From Methanolobus vulcani (GTDB taxonomy: Archaea > Halobacteriota > Methanosarcinia > Methanosarcinales > Methanosarcinaceae), in NCBI RefSeq assembly GCF_006546655.1, contig NZ_VIAQ01000006.1, positions 300,354 to 364,353 of the forward strand: a DNA stretch of 64,000 nucleotides, given 5' to 3'. Under the pieces are notes generated by a model. It saw only the letters and a list, made by a program, of their open reading frames with translations. It did not search any database and was not told where the DNA came from. Position 1 is the stretch's first letter. Each line of letters opens with the position of its first letter. Both the position numbers and the translations under genes were made by a program. Shown here one piece after another: positions 8,457-17,220 of the stretch.

Positions 8457-9851
8457 ATGTTTGAACTGTTCAGGAGCATGATGAAGGAAGAATGGAGGAT
8501 GCATTCTGCATTCTTCGGAAACAGGGGATTTGCTCTCTTTCCGCTTGTTATTGCAGCAGTTTCCATGTTACTATCACTTTCCATGATAATATTCTGGAGA
8601 ATAATCAGCCAGACTGATGTACTGCTGGGCATTCATTACCTGTTACTCTTCATGGGTTCAATGGTAGGCGGTTTTGGTCTGCTAGGCAGGGAGGTTATGA
8701 ACAGGCGTTTCGGGCAGGCAAGTCTGCTGGCTTATTCATCAAGGACACTTCCAATATCAGAGAGAGTTATTTTTGCTAATTTCATTGTCAAGGATGTAAT
8801 CTATTATTTCTTCCTGTATGTGCTACCTTTCACCGTGGGATTTGTGGCAGGAGCCATCATAATTGACATGCATTATTCATTTTTCCTGTTGCTGATGACC
8901 CTCTTCTTATCATTCTGCATCGGGCTTTCATTTGTATTCCTGCTTTCAACGATCTATGCGAATCTTGGAAAGAAGGCTCTTTTCTTGCTAGTATTTATAA
9001 CGGTATTGTTTTTAGTTTTCTTCCAGGGACTTGAGTTTGAGGTATTCTACAGGCTTCCATCATTTGTTCTCTATACTGAGCCTTCCCTGAATATTCTAAT
9101 TACCTGTATCACTCTTGTTATTGTGCCATCAATAATTTCCCTGATATTCCTAAAAGTGGATTATCCGCAATCTCAGAAACATTACAAAAACCAGTTCAGG
9201 AAGATTTCTGACCAATTGAATTTCTATGCTTACTCTCACTTTATGACAAAAGATTATCTGGATTTCAGCCGCAGTGAAGGTGGTGCCGGAAAAATAGTCT
9301 TCTCATTTCTTGTTCCTGTTCTGCTGGTATGGCTGTTCCTGCCACAGTTACTCAAAGCTGTTTCCGGACTGGATACACTTGTGGTTTTTACAGTAGTAGT
9401 AGCCATGATGGCATCTTCCATGTATAACTGGCTGGTTGAGTTCGATATGTTCAGCTCATACGCTTTCCTTCCACTAAATGTTGCTGATGTTTTGAGAAGC
9501 AAGCTCAACAGTTATTCCCTTCTGAATGTGGTTCCTTTTCTGGTGGTTGTGATAGCTACCATCTATGCAGGGAGATTGAACGATATTGTTCATATGGTCA
9601 TTTTGTTCATTGCAGTTTCAATGTATGTTGTTTCGGTAACCGTCTATCTGACAGGTCTTAACACAACATTTTCACTATACAGCGCCGGTACTTTTGCAAG
9701 CTATGTGCTGGCTATCGGTCCTGTGGTTCTGGGAATGATTTTCCTTGCTCAGCTTAACTTTTATCTGGTGCTTGTGTCAGTTTTGCTGATTCCTGTGTCC
9801 TTGTTTGTATTGAAAAAGAGTTTTGTTAAATGGGACAGATTGGAAGCTTGA
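8457..9851 (+). CDS. ABC transporter permease, multi-pass membrane protein
   Basis: This 464-aa integral membrane protein has about 10-12 hydrophobic segments spread over the whole length and no soluble domain of note. It is the only candidate membrane partner of the ATPase encoded immediately before it. ATG 8457 is chosen over GTG 8448 because GAGGTG, which overlaps the upstream stop codon, then sits 6 bases before the start and implies translational coupling. The sequence gives no substrate motif. It is longer than typical ABC-2 permeases (250-400 aa) and may contain two internally related halves. I assign the function mostly from gene context. Confidence 0.75.
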   Translation: MFELFRSMMKEEWRMHSAFFGNRGFALFPLVIAAVSMLLSLSMIIFWRIISQTDVLLGIHYLLLFMGSMVGGFGLLGREVMNRRFGQASLLAYSSRTLPISERVIFANFIVKDVIYYFFLYVLPFTVGFVAGAIIIDMHYSFFLLLMTLFLSFCIGLSFVFLLSTIYANLGKKALFLLVFITVLFLVFFQGLEFEVFYRLPSFVLYTEPSLNILITCITLVIVPSIISLIFLKVDYPQSQKHYKNQFRKISDQLNFYAYSHFMTKDYLDFSRSEGGAGKIVFSFLVPVLLVWLFLPQLLKAVSGLDTLVVFTVVVAMMASSMYNWLVEFDMFSSYAFLPLNVADVLRSKLNSYSLLNVVPFLVVVIATIYAGRLNDIVHMVILFIAVSMYVVSVTVYLTGLNTTFSLYSAGTFASYVLAIGPVVLGMIFLAQLNFYLVLVSVLLIPVSLFVLKKSFVKWDRLEA

Positions 9852-9904
9852 TGTTTCCCATTTTCAGCAGCATGCTAATATTTAGTGCCTTAAAAAACCA
9901 ATCT

Positions 9905-10099
9905 GTGTAATTTTTATAGGGAAAATGTTTTATCTTCTTTTATCAAACACTAAAATGTAACTACTCGCCTCTGTAGAAATTCTGATGGAATCAATATCGG
10001 CGAGTTAAGCAAATATCTGTTCGTACACCAATAATAGATAATTGTAATTCCGTGAATATGAATTTCAAAGATTTCTACAGAGACCATTTTATTTCTCTT
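9905..10099 (+). other. Possible small RNA locus with competing inverted repeats
   Basis: No protein gene is seen between 9852 and 10180. A TATA-like box (TTTTTATAGG) lies at 9911-9920. Downstream, 9963-9969 (ACTCGCC) pairs with 9999-10005 (GGCGAGT). The perfect 12-base repeat CTCTGTAGAAAT at 9969-9980 pairs with ATTTCTACAGAG at 10071-10082. The two stems share position 9969 and their loops interlock, so they form a pseudoknot or alternative folds. A T-rich run (10086-10099) follows and could end transcription. This fits an independently transcribed RNA of about 150 nt. It could also be the remnant of a small inverted-repeat element. Confidence 0.35.
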
Positions 10100-10180
10100 T
10101 GCATACGGCTGAGTGTGGATTTATAGTCCTTGAACCAAGGATATATTCATTAATTTTGCATTTTAAAATAGAGTCTAATT

Positions 10181-10418
10181 ATGCTCAATTATACCATCGA
10201 AGATAAACTTCCATCAGTGGAAGAATACAAACTCCTGTGGACCTCTGCTGGTTGGCTTAATCTCAATGACAAAGATCGGGAAGAGCTTGAATAACTCTAA
10301 TTACTGCATCTGTGCAATAGAAAATGGCATAGTCATTGGTATGTCCCGTATTGTGAGAGATAACCGTTTTCATTTATTTGATTGTTGATGTCATCGCCCT
10401 GCAGGAATATTTGTTTAT
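10181..10418 (+). pseudogene. Decayed GNAT acetyltransferase
   Basis: From ATG 10181, 37 codons read like the start of a small GNAT protein (...EEYKLLWTSAGWLNL...) and end at a stop at 10292. Shifting frame by one base at about 10290 continues with NSNYCICAIENGIVIGMSRIVRD to a stop at 10386. A second shift continues with FIYLIVDVIALQEY, which corresponds to the beta-4 strand before the acetyl-CoA loop. The rest of the gene, including the CoA-binding loop, is missing. Two shifts plus a truncation indicate true decay. An AT-rich promoter-like block remains upstream. Confidence 0.6.
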
Positions 10419-10517
10419 ATGTCTGATGGCGGCAAAAGGAAGAGAGTTTTTAGGAGACCAACGGGTGAATGGGTAAAGGGTGATGGTGGAGTTGTGAGGT
10501 TAAATGCCATAGCTTAA
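10419..10517 (+). CDS. Very small ORF, possible DUF2188-like remnant
   Basis: This 32-codon frame starts MSDGGKRKRVFRRPTGEW and ends soon after. The beginning reminds me of the N-terminus of small DUF2188 proteins (DGGKRK...DGxW), which are normally about 60-80 aa. This would therefore be a truncated copy fused to the end of the decayed GNAT gene. No good ribosome-binding site is seen. It may equally be a chance frame. Confidence is low. Confidence 0.25.
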   Translation: MSDGGKRKRVFRRPTGEWVKGDGGVVRLNAIA

Positions 10518-10525
10518 ATTTTTGT

Positions 10526-11040
10526 TTAATACTCATAGTATTTTTTACTTACTTCACTTTGCCATTTAAGAAATACTTGTTTTAATTCTTCCTTCTTTTT
10601 TTTATTTGGCTTGGTAGGTGGCATGGTATGTATAAATACGTCTGAGATTCCATGATCAAAAACTCCACCTTCAATTCCTTTTTCTTTAAATATCAATAGT
10701 GGTACTTTTAGTCCAAATAAGATTCCTGCTTCTAATTGATTCCATGGAGTAGGCATAACAACTTGATCTGATTTATCAATCATTTTTCCTCAGTTGTCCC
10801 TCTCTTCATAATACCTGTTTCCACATAATATTGTTCAAATCCCAATATTACTCCTCCTGAGCAATGTTTAGCAATAACATACACTTCTTTCAAAGGGTAG
10901 TCTTTTGCATAATCGCTTCTCCCTAGAGATCGTGCTTCCATCTGCAAATCGTTTAACAAATCAATAATGACCTTTCTTTTAGATTCTTGTTCAGAGTTTA
11001 GGATAGTTGGGCACGAAACAAAAACAGGTATTTTTCTCAT
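10526..11040 (-). pseudogene. NDT/TIR-like nucleotide-binding fold protein, split by a one-base frameshift
   Basis: Two short frames (10780-11040, 86 aa; 10526-10783, 85 aa) overlap by four bases as ATGA. They read as one protein. The first half has IPVFVSCPTILN, LGRSDY and CSGGVILGFEQYY. The second continues with MPTPWNQLEAGILFGLKVPLLIFKE and GGVFDHGISDVFIH. Adding one A to the five-A run at the junction fuses them into about 171 aa. The WNQLEAG segment matches in position the catalytic Glu region of nucleoside deoxyribosyltransferase and TIR-like folds, which often hydrolyse NAD or nucleosides in defence systems. The role here is inference. GGAG precedes the ATG at 11040. True overlapping genes cannot be excluded. 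Confidence 0.6.
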
Positions 11041-11171
11041 GAGCTATTCTCCTTAAAGTTACTCTCTTTTTATGGATGAATGTCTTATTTCACATTTTAC
11101 TACTATTGAATTTTAGTTCAGTTCAACACTTTTATTTCAAAATAATTCCATAAATAGTTGCTTTTTAAAAC

Positions 11172-11882
11172 TTAACCTTTCTTTCTCCCATGTGGACACA
11201 CATAAACACACAATCCGCAAACAGCTAGTTGTCCGTTGTTCTCCATTTCCTTGAAATAATCCTCACATTTCTTAGCGTCATATCTCATTTCCCTGCTCTC
11301 ACCTTCAACATAATTTCTTCCGGTAAAAGCCTGGACAGGACATATCTTCACACATTCGTTACAGGTTCCACATCTGCTTTCAATACTGCTTCCGGTAGGT
11401 TTGAGGGGTGAATCTGTCAGGATTGTGGCCCATCTAACTCTTGGTCCATTGTCTGGAGTAATCAGGAGGCAGCTTTTTCCTATCCAGCCAAATCCAGACA
11501 GGTGGGCGGCCAGTTTGTGGGAAAACTGGGCACAAATCCTCTCATCATCGATTCTCTTTGATGAAGGAAGAGGAAGTGCTGCATATCCATTATCCTGAAT
11601 GTAGCTGCTCAGGATTGAAGTAATCACGTCAAGTCTTGAGTTGATAACATCGTATGCATGATGCTTGTAATTCAATAATGCAGCTTTCTCATCTCTGTGT
11701 GTCAGTTTGTCAACGATAGGGTCCATAAGTCTTATTCCAACTGAGATGGCGTATGGATATGCAGAAAGGTCGCTGCCACCCTGCTCTACAATGAAATCGG
11801 TGGCTTCTGAAAGATCCGCCACGCCAAAATACTGGACACCGTTTTCCAGTGCAATATTATTCAATTCATCCTGAAGGCTCAC
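11172..11882 (-). CDS. QueG-like 4Fe-4S protein
   Basis: This 236-aa protein resembles the epoxyqueuosine reductase (QueG) family in fold but is shorter than bacterial QueG. A corrinoid- or flavin-type N-terminal domain contains [22 protein letters not shown] (in two blocks), the family's typical core. It ends with two cysteine clusters ([12 protein letters not shown] and [11 protein letters not shown]) for two [4Fe-4S] centres. Archaea make archaeosine rather than queuosine, so a queuosine role is unlikely here; a reductive step on another cofactor or substrate is more plausible. The GTG start at 11882 is supported by GAGGT seven bases upstream. The VOC gene lies 35 bp upstream on the same strand, so a two-gene unit is possible. 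Confidence 0.75.
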   Translation of the reverse strand: MSLQDELNNIALENGVQYFGVADLSEATDFIVEQGGSDLSAYPYAISVGIRLMDPIVDKLTHRDEKAALLNYKHHAYDVINSRLDVITSILSSYIQDNGYAALPLPSSKRIDDERICAQFSHKLAAHLSGFGWIGKSCLLITPDNGPRVRWATILTDSPLKPTGSSIESRCGTCNECVKICPVQAFTGRNYVEGESREMRYDAKKCEDYFKEMENNGQLAVCGLCVYVCPHGRKKG

Positions 11883-11917
11883 AATGATACCTCTGATTAT
11901 TACTCAAAATGTATTAC

Positions 11918-12400
11918 TCATGGATCTTTGTTAATCTCATCACAGCTTACAGCTTTAACGAACTCCACCGGATGCTGGATGAGTTTTGCAGTTTCTTCTA
12001 TGGTCATTCCCTCATCTAAGAATCGTCTTGCGATGACCGCCATTGATTCCCCTATCTCTATAATATGCTTATCGGGGTCATATATCCTGACAACACGTTG
12101 CTGCCAGTCATGTTTTTTAGGTGGATGGACGTATTCGATATCATCGAACTTTTTCAGATGCTCGACGAAAGAGTCAAAGTCATCTTCCTCAAAATAGAGC
12201 TCAAAATTATGTGATTTCTTCATGACAGAGTCTTTATCAATCGATACTATGTCGGCAAAATTGAGCTGGATTGCAAAACCACCTTCAAAAGTGACATTCC
12301 ATCCAAGGTCCAGTATTATTTTCTGGCCCAGTACATTTTCATAGAACTTTTTTGACGCTTCAAGGTCACTGACTGCAATTAAAGGGCATGTGAATTTCAA
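11918..12400 (-). CDS. VOC-superfamily (glyoxalase/bleomycin-resistance fold) protein
   Basis: The 160-aa protein has one complete VOC module of about 120 residues. It starts KFTCPLIAVSDLEASKKFYENVLG, contains FEGGFAIQLNF and ends the module with RIYDPDKHIIEIGE, where Glu is the usual metal ligand. A C-terminal helical tail (MTIEETAKLIQHPVEFVKAV) resembles a helix-turn-helix or sporulation-type tail seen in some members. The start is a TTG at 12400, chosen because AAGGGGA lies six bases upstream and the module would be incomplete otherwise. The substrate is unknown. Confidence 0.78.
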   Translation of the reverse strand: MKFTCPLIAVSDLEASKKFYENVLGQKIILDLGWNVTFEGGFAIQLNFADIVSIDKDSVMKKSHNFELYFEEDDFDSFVEHLKKFDDIEYVHPPKKHDWQQRVVRIYDPDKHIIEIGESMAVIARRFLDEGMTIEETAKLIQHPVEFVKAVSCDEINKDP

Positions 12401-12486
12401 TTTAATTCCCCTTCTACAAAAATAAACTGAACGAATTTATTAGTTATCCCTGATAAATTGGGAACAAAGTTAAAAACTCACTTTTT

Positions 12487-14139
12487 CTAAGCATCATTCT
12501 CTTCCTTCACAAACTCCAGAGCTTCCTGTGTACCATCAAATACATGCACATGCTGCTTTTCCATAAGCTCAGTAAGTTCCTGATCACTTTTCATTACCCT
12601 CATGACTTCGGGCTGGATAGAAGTAAGATATACTTTCTGGCGCTGTTTTTTGCTTGACCGGATGAAGCTTTTAAGGCGCTCCATGCCTGTCGCATCAATG
12701 AAAGGAACATAACGCATACGCAGGATTATGTGAGGCTTGCTGATATTCATGTGTTCGTTTATCTTGTTCTCAAATACGTTCATGGCTCCGAAGAAGAAAG
12801 GTCCGTTTATTGTGTAGACCAGAACGTTATTTTTAAGATATGGGTCAGCGAAGATGGTTGCGTTTATTCCGCTTGTTATGTCGTAATTCTCCATTGTCTG
12901 TATGTCAATCACATTTGTGAGTCTAACAAAGAGCAGTACGATTGAGAGAAACATTCCAATCTGGACAGCGAATACAAGGTTTGTGAGTACCGTCAGCAGA
13001 AAAGTAACAAGGAGGACAGCGCTGTCCATTTTGCTGATATTCATAGTGGTTTTGAATTCATCTACATTTATCATTCTCATGGAGACCACGATGAGAACGC
13101 CTGCAAGGTATGCTTTCGGAATGAAAGCTGCAATAGGTCCGAGGTAAAGCAGGATTGTGAGAAGAATCAGGGACTGGAAGATACCTGCCATCCGGGTTTT
13201 TGCACCTTCACGGATGTTGATAGCAGTTCTTGCAATTGCTGCGGTTCCGGGGATTCCTGAGAAGAAAGGCAGTGTCATGTTTGCGATTCCCTGACCCACC
13301 AGTTCACGGTTGCTGTCATGCTTGCTGTTTGTCATTCCATCGCAGACTACAGCACAGAGCAGTGACTGGATAGTTCCAAGCAGTGCTATTGTAAAAGCTG
13401 CCGGCAGGACATCGATGAGAAGTTCAAGGTTAAAGTCCAGCATTTGTATTTGTGGAAGTCCTGAAGGTATGTTGCCTACCAGCGGTATATTGGTATGAAG
13501 CTGGAGAACGATAAGAATTGAAAGTACCAGTGCGATAATGGATGGAGGCAGGCTTCTGATAAGCTTTGTTTTTGAAAAAAGAGAGGGGAAGTATAGAAGC
13601 AGCAGGATTGTACCGATGCAGATTATTGTTGCTGTGTTGCTTATGTTATCTATGTTCGATACAACGGCATAGATCGTTTCCCATGCCTGTTCCTTTGATT
13701 CAATAACAAGTCCGAATGCATTTGGTATCTGTCCGATGAGAAGCATTGCACCGATGCCGCTTGTAAATCCAGAGATAACAGGCAGGGGAATGTACTTGAC
13801 GAACTTTCCAAGTTTCAGTAATCCGAAAGATACCTGAAAAACTCCTGCAAGGAAACCTGCGAGGAGTATTCCTTCAAGCCCGAAACTGTGGAGTGTAGAA
13901 AGCGTAATGACCGTCATTGCTCCGCTTGGGCCGCTTATGGAATATTTTGAGCCGCCGGTAGCAGATACTAACATAGCTGCAATGATGGCTGTGTATAATC
14001 CCATCTGGGGTTCTACACCTGAAGCAATGGCAAAAGCAATTGCCAGTGGCAACCCTACAATTGCTGTGATTAATCCTGCTTTTAGATCACTTGTAAATGA
14101 CCCTTTAAGATATTCTAAGACTCTGTTCTGTATTTCCAT
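12487..14139 (-). CDS. SulP-family anion transporter with STAS domain (copy 1)
   Basis: This 550-aa protein belongs to the SulP/SLC26 family (sulfate, bicarbonate or other anions). The N-terminal part has about 10-14 membrane helices with family motifs (AIASGVEPQMGLYTAIIA, YSISGPSGAMTVI, SGFTSGIGAMLLIGQIPNA). A C-terminal STAS domain of about 110 residues (from about residue 430) ends the protein, with IDATGMERLK in the position of the regulatory loop. It is about 80 per cent identical by eye to the protein encoded at 14226-15881, so the pair arose by recent tandem duplication. Both have the same sequence CAGCTGGCTTTCA directly before the ATG. The transported ion is unknown. Confidence 0.9.
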   Translation of the reverse strand: MEIQNRVLEYLKGSFTSDLKAGLITAIVGLPLAIAFAIASGVEPQMGLYTAIIAAMLVSATGGSKYSISGPSGAMTVITLSTLHSFGLEGILLAGFLAGVFQVSFGLLKLGKFVKYIPLPVISGFTSGIGAMLLIGQIPNAFGLVIESKEQAWETIYAVVSNIDNISNTATIICIGTILLLLYFPSLFSKTKLIRSLPPSIIALVLSILIVLQLHTNIPLVGNIPSGLPQIQMLDFNLELLIDVLPAAFTIALLGTIQSLLCAVVCDGMTNSKHDSNRELVGQGIANMTLPFFSGIPGTAAIARTAINIREGAKTRMAGIFQSLILLTILLYLGPIAAFIPKAYLAGVLIVVSMRMINVDEFKTTMNISKMDSAVLLVTFLLTVLTNLVFAVQIGMFLSIVLLFVRLTNVIDIQTMENYDITSGINATIFADPYLKNNVLVYTINGPFFFGAMNVFENKINEHMNISKPHIILRMRYVPFIDATGMERLKSFIRSSKKQRQKVYLTSIQPEVMRVMKSDQELTELMEKQHVHVFDGTQEALEFVKEENDA

Positions 14140-14225
14140 GTGAAAGCCAGCTGATCTGAATCAGAGATACTTATTGGGAATAAAAGTGAGTTATAACATA
14201 TATAACTCGACATCAGAACTAAATC

Positions 14226-15881
14226 TCATTTATTACCGTATTTTTTCTTCAAAAAGGTCAGAGCATCCTGGCTGCTGTCGCAGATATGCACATGCTGCTT
14301 TTGCATTAGTTCGGTGAGTTCCTCGTCACTTTCTATCCTTTTCATAACCTCAGGCTGTACTGAGGTGAGATAGACTCTCTGATGCTGTTTTCTGCTTGCC
14401 TTGATAAAGCTTTTGAGGCGCTCGATTCCTGTTGTATCGATGAACGGCACATAGCGCATGCGCAGGATAATATGAGGTTTACTGATTGTCATATGCTCGT
14501 TGATCTTGCTCTCGAATACGTTCATGGCTCCGAAGAAGAACGGTCCGTTTATGGTGTAGACTGAGACGTTTTTCTCAAGGTAGGGGTCAGCAAAGATGGT
14601 GGCATTGATACCTTTTGTCCTGTCGTAGCTCTCCATGGTGTGGATATCGATAACATTTGTGAGCCTTATGAAGAGCAATATAATTGAAAGGAACATACCC
14701 ATCTGGACGGCGAATACAAGGTCAGTGAGCACAGTAAGCAGGAAAGTCACAATCAGGACAGCTGTGTCCATCTTGCTTATACTCATGGTGGTCTTGAACT
14801 CGTTTATGTTTATCATCCTCAGGGAAACCAGAATGAGTACACCTGCAAGGTATGCTTTTGGAATGAAAGCTGCAACAGGACCCAGGAATACTAATATCAT
14901 TAGGAGTATCAGGGCATGGATAATTCCTGCCATCTGGGTCTTTGCTCCTTCTCTTATGTTGACAGCACTTCTTGCAATGGCGGCTGTACATGGTATTCCA
15001 GAGAAGAAGGGTAGCGCCATGTTTGCGATTCCCTGACCTATGAGTTCTTTGTTACTGTCATGTTTGCTGTTGGTCATACCGTCACAGACTACTGCGCAGA
15101 GCAGGGCTTCGATGGCTCCGAGAAGTGCGATTGTGAGAGCTGCTGGCAGGACATTCATGAGCAGTTCAAAGTTGAAGTTGAGCATCTGGATCTGTGGAAG
15201 TCCGGCAGGGATGCTGCCTACAAGTGGTATCTCGAATCCGAAGTAGTATACTATGAGAACTGAGAGAATGAGTGCGATTATTGAAGGTGGGAGGCTGTTG
15301 ATGTATTTTATTCTAGCCATGAGTCCCGGCAGGAATAAGAGAAGCAGGATTGTGGCGACACAGATTGTTATTGCTGTGCTGCTGATGAGATTTGCACTGG
15401 AAATTATGGCGTATAGTGTTTCCCATACGTGTTCTTTTGAAGGTATGATAAGTCCAAGTGCATTTGGTATCTGACCTATGAGAATGATTGCACCGATACC
15501 GCTCGTGAATCCTGATATGACGGGTAGAGGGATGTACTTGACAACTTTACCAAGTTTCAGGATTCCGAACAGTATCTGAAATGCACCGGCGAGGAAACCT
15601 GCAAGGAGTAGTCCTTCCAGTCCGAAGCTGTGCAGTGTTGAAAGTATGATTACGGTCATCGCTCCGGTTGGTCCGGAAATGGAGTACCGTGAGCCTCCGC
15701 TTGCTGCTACCAGCATACCTGCGATAACAGCTGTGTATAAACCCATCTGGGGCTCTACACCTGAAGCAATAGCAAAAGCAATAGCAAGTGGCAATGCCAC
15801 AACAGCCGTGATAAATCCGGCCTTTAAATCACTCGTAAACGATTCTTTAAGGTAATTTGAGACTCTGTTTTGAATATCCAT
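14226..15881 (-). CDS. SulP-family anion transporter with STAS domain (copy 2)
   Basis: The 551-aa tandem paralogue of the next gene downstream has the same architecture: a long SulP membrane domain and a C-terminal STAS domain (IDTTGIERLK loop). It starts MDIQNRVSNYLKESFTSDLKAGF. The catalytic-core segment YSISGPTGAMTVI is intact and nothing suggests decay. The intergenic gap to copy 1 is 86 bp and contains AT-rich sequence, so each copy could have its own promoter. A hairpin lies in its leader, four bases before the ATG. One copy may serve a different anion or growth condition, which is inference. Confidence 0.9.
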   Translation of the reverse strand: MDIQNRVSNYLKESFTSDLKAGFITAVVALPLAIAFAIASGVEPQMGLYTAVIAGMLVAASGGSRYSISGPTGAMTVIILSTLHSFGLEGLLLAGFLAGAFQILFGILKLGKVVKYIPLPVISGFTSGIGAIILIGQIPNALGLIIPSKEHVWETLYAIISSANLISSTAITICVATILLLLFLPGLMARIKYINSLPPSIIALILSVLIVYYFGFEIPLVGSIPAGLPQIQMLNFNFELLMNVLPAALTIALLGAIEALLCAVVCDGMTNSKHDSNKELIGQGIANMALPFFSGIPCTAAIARSAVNIREGAKTQMAGIIHALILLMILVFLGPVAAFIPKAYLAGVLILVSLRMININEFKTTMSISKMDTAVLIVTFLLTVLTDLVFAVQMGMFLSIILLFIRLTNVIDIHTMESYDRTKGINATIFADPYLEKNVSVYTINGPFFFGAMNVFESKINEHMTISKPHIILRMRYVPFIDTTGIERLKSFIKASRKQHQRVYLTSVQPEVMKRIESDEELTELMQKQHVHICDSSQDALTFLKKKYGNK

Positions 15882-15885
15882 TTGA

Positions 15886-15926
15886 AAGCCAGCTGACTCG
15901 CGTCAAAAATGTTATGATGCTGGCTT
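15886..15926 (-). promoter_or_regulatory. Leader hairpin before SulP copy 2
   Basis: The inverted repeat AAGCCAGC/GCTGGCTT (positions 15886-15893 and 15919-15926) has perfect 8-base arms. In the transcript the second arm ends four bases before the start codon, in a position to hinder ribosome access. A clear TATA-like block (TTTTATATATTTAACC on the coding strand) lies just upstream. Copy 1 keeps the start-proximal arm but not the distal one. Confidence 0.5.
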
Positions 15927-16003
15927 AAAGTGTGGTTAAATATATAAAACCGATTGATAATGAAAATAAGTTACAAATGTTATTGGAATTTATGAGAAAA
16001 ATC

Positions 16004-16285
16004 TTATTTTTTGAAATAACCAAAAAACCAGAAAATTCCAATAATCAAAATTAATAAAACATAAGGATTGTCAACTTTATTGGATACATTTTGAATCCAA
16101 GTTATTTCTGTTGGAATAATTGCATCTGGTGTTTTCTCAACAATTATTTCCATATTTTCATCTGTTTTGTCAGGGTTAGAAATATCCATTCCAATAAAAG
16201 GAATTGCAAAACTAACAAACCCGACTAAGACTAGGATACCTAATAAAAGAGAACGAGTATTTTCGATTTCATCCAGAATTCCCAT
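16004..16285 (-). CDS. Small hypothetical membrane protein, two helices
   Basis: The 93-aa protein has a short N-terminal cytoplasmic segment, a first hydrophobic helix (LLLGILVLVGFVSFAIPFIG), a polar extracellular-type loop of about 35 residues with many acids, and a second helix (PYVLLILIIGIFWFFGYF) ending in two Lys. I do not recognise the family. AAGAGAA-type purine-rich sequence precedes the ATG. It stands alone between the SulP gene and alkD. Length and topology make it plausible as a real gene, but there is no functional clue. Confidence 0.6.
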   Translation of the reverse strand: MGILDEIENTRSLLLGILVLVGFVSFAIPFIGMDISNPDKTDENMEIIVEKTPDAIIPTEITWIQNVSNKVDNPYVLLILIIGIFWFFGYFKK

Positions 16286-16421
16286 ATGATAATTCTCTTT
16301 AAATTATCAGGTAAAAAAGATTTGGGTTATGTATTTCAAAGTCCTTTTGTCAATTTTAATTTTATCACAATACTTCATTCACACCATCAAAATTATCTCC
16401 CAATCCACCCAATAAAACCCC

Positions 16422-17129
16422 ATGAACCCCATAATTTCCCAACTCCGAGCCGAACTCGAACAAAACTCAGACGAAGAAGCCAGAGCAAGCTCAAACCGCT
16501 TCTTCAAAGAAGAAATAAAATGCTATGGCATGAAAACTCCGGTTGCCAGAAAAATAGCAAAAACATACTACAAACAAGTATCCGGCAAAAGCAAGCAGGA
16601 GATATTTTCTCTATGTGAAGAACTCCTGAGTTCTGATTACATGGAGGAAGCGTTCATTGCATTCGAATGGTCGTACAACCTGAGAAAGCAGTACAAACCT
16701 GATGATTTTTCTATGTTTGAGAGATGGGTTGGGGATTATGTCAACAACTGGGCGAAATGCGATACTCTCTGCAATCACACCATAGGTACATTCATCGACA
16801 TGTATCCTCAGTATATTGATTCACTCAAAAAATGGACAGCTTCTGAAAATCGCTGGTACAGGCGTGCTGCTGCGGTAACGCTCGTTTTAGCGGCTCGCAG
16901 GGGAGAGTTTCTGGATGATGTTTTTGAGATTGCTGATATGCTGCTGACTGATGAGGATGATCTGGTTCAGAAAGGGTACGGGTGGATGCTCAAGGAAGCG
17001 AGCAAGCAGCACCAGCAGGAAGTATTTGACTACGTGGTGGCGAACAGGAAAGTCATGCCAAGGACAGCGCTCAGGTATGCTATTGAGAAAATGCCCAAGG
17101 AATTGAGAGCTAAGGCGATGGAAAAATAG
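16422..17129 (+). CDS. AlkD-like DNA glycosylase for alkylated bases
   Basis: This 235-aa all-helical HEAT-like repeat protein has the length of AlkD. Residues known to matter in Bacillus cereus AlkD are conserved at almost the same positions: Trp110, Asp114 (catalytic Asp in WAKCDTLC) and Trp188 (GYGWML), plus the Arg pair in RWYRRAAAV. The expected function is excision of positively charged alkylated purines such as 3-methyladenine and 7-methylguanine, without base flipping. The ATG at 16422 has no clear Shine-Dalgarno site, so the message may be leaderless. It is a single gene ended by a bidirectional terminator. Confidence 0.88.
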   Translation: MNPIISQLRAELEQNSDEEARASSNRFFKEEIKCYGMKTPVARKIAKTYYKQVSGKSKQEIFSLCEELLSSDYMEEAFIAFEWSYNLRKQYKPDDFSMFERWVGDYVNNWAKCDTLCNHTIGTFIDMYPQYIDSLKKWTASENRWYRRAAAVTLVLAARRGEFLDDVFEIADMLLTDEDDLVQKGYGWMLKEASKQHQQEVFDYVVANRKVMPRTALRYAIEKMPKELRAKAMEK

Positions 17130-17184
17130 TAACTTAAAATCAGTTCAAGTCTCAGTTTTTGTTTTCTTCTCTATAAAAAAGAAT

Positions 17185-17202
17185 CCTGACAGGAATGTCA
17201 GG
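17185..17202. terminator. Bidirectional terminator hairpin between alkD and the DUF3303 gene
   Basis: Perfect 7-base arms CCTGACA and TGTCAGG enclose a GGAA loop. The minus-strand reading is followed by ATTCTTTTTT and the plus-strand reading by TTAGCTTTTCTC, so the element can end both convergent genes. Confidence 0.7.
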
Positions 17203-17220
17203 TTAGCTTTTCTCTAATAA

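Noticed and set aside
7745..9851. ABC ATPase with LSRGT instead of LSGGQ as an anomaly
   Set aside because: Degenerate signature loops are common in this exporter subfamily, and the partner permease is intact.
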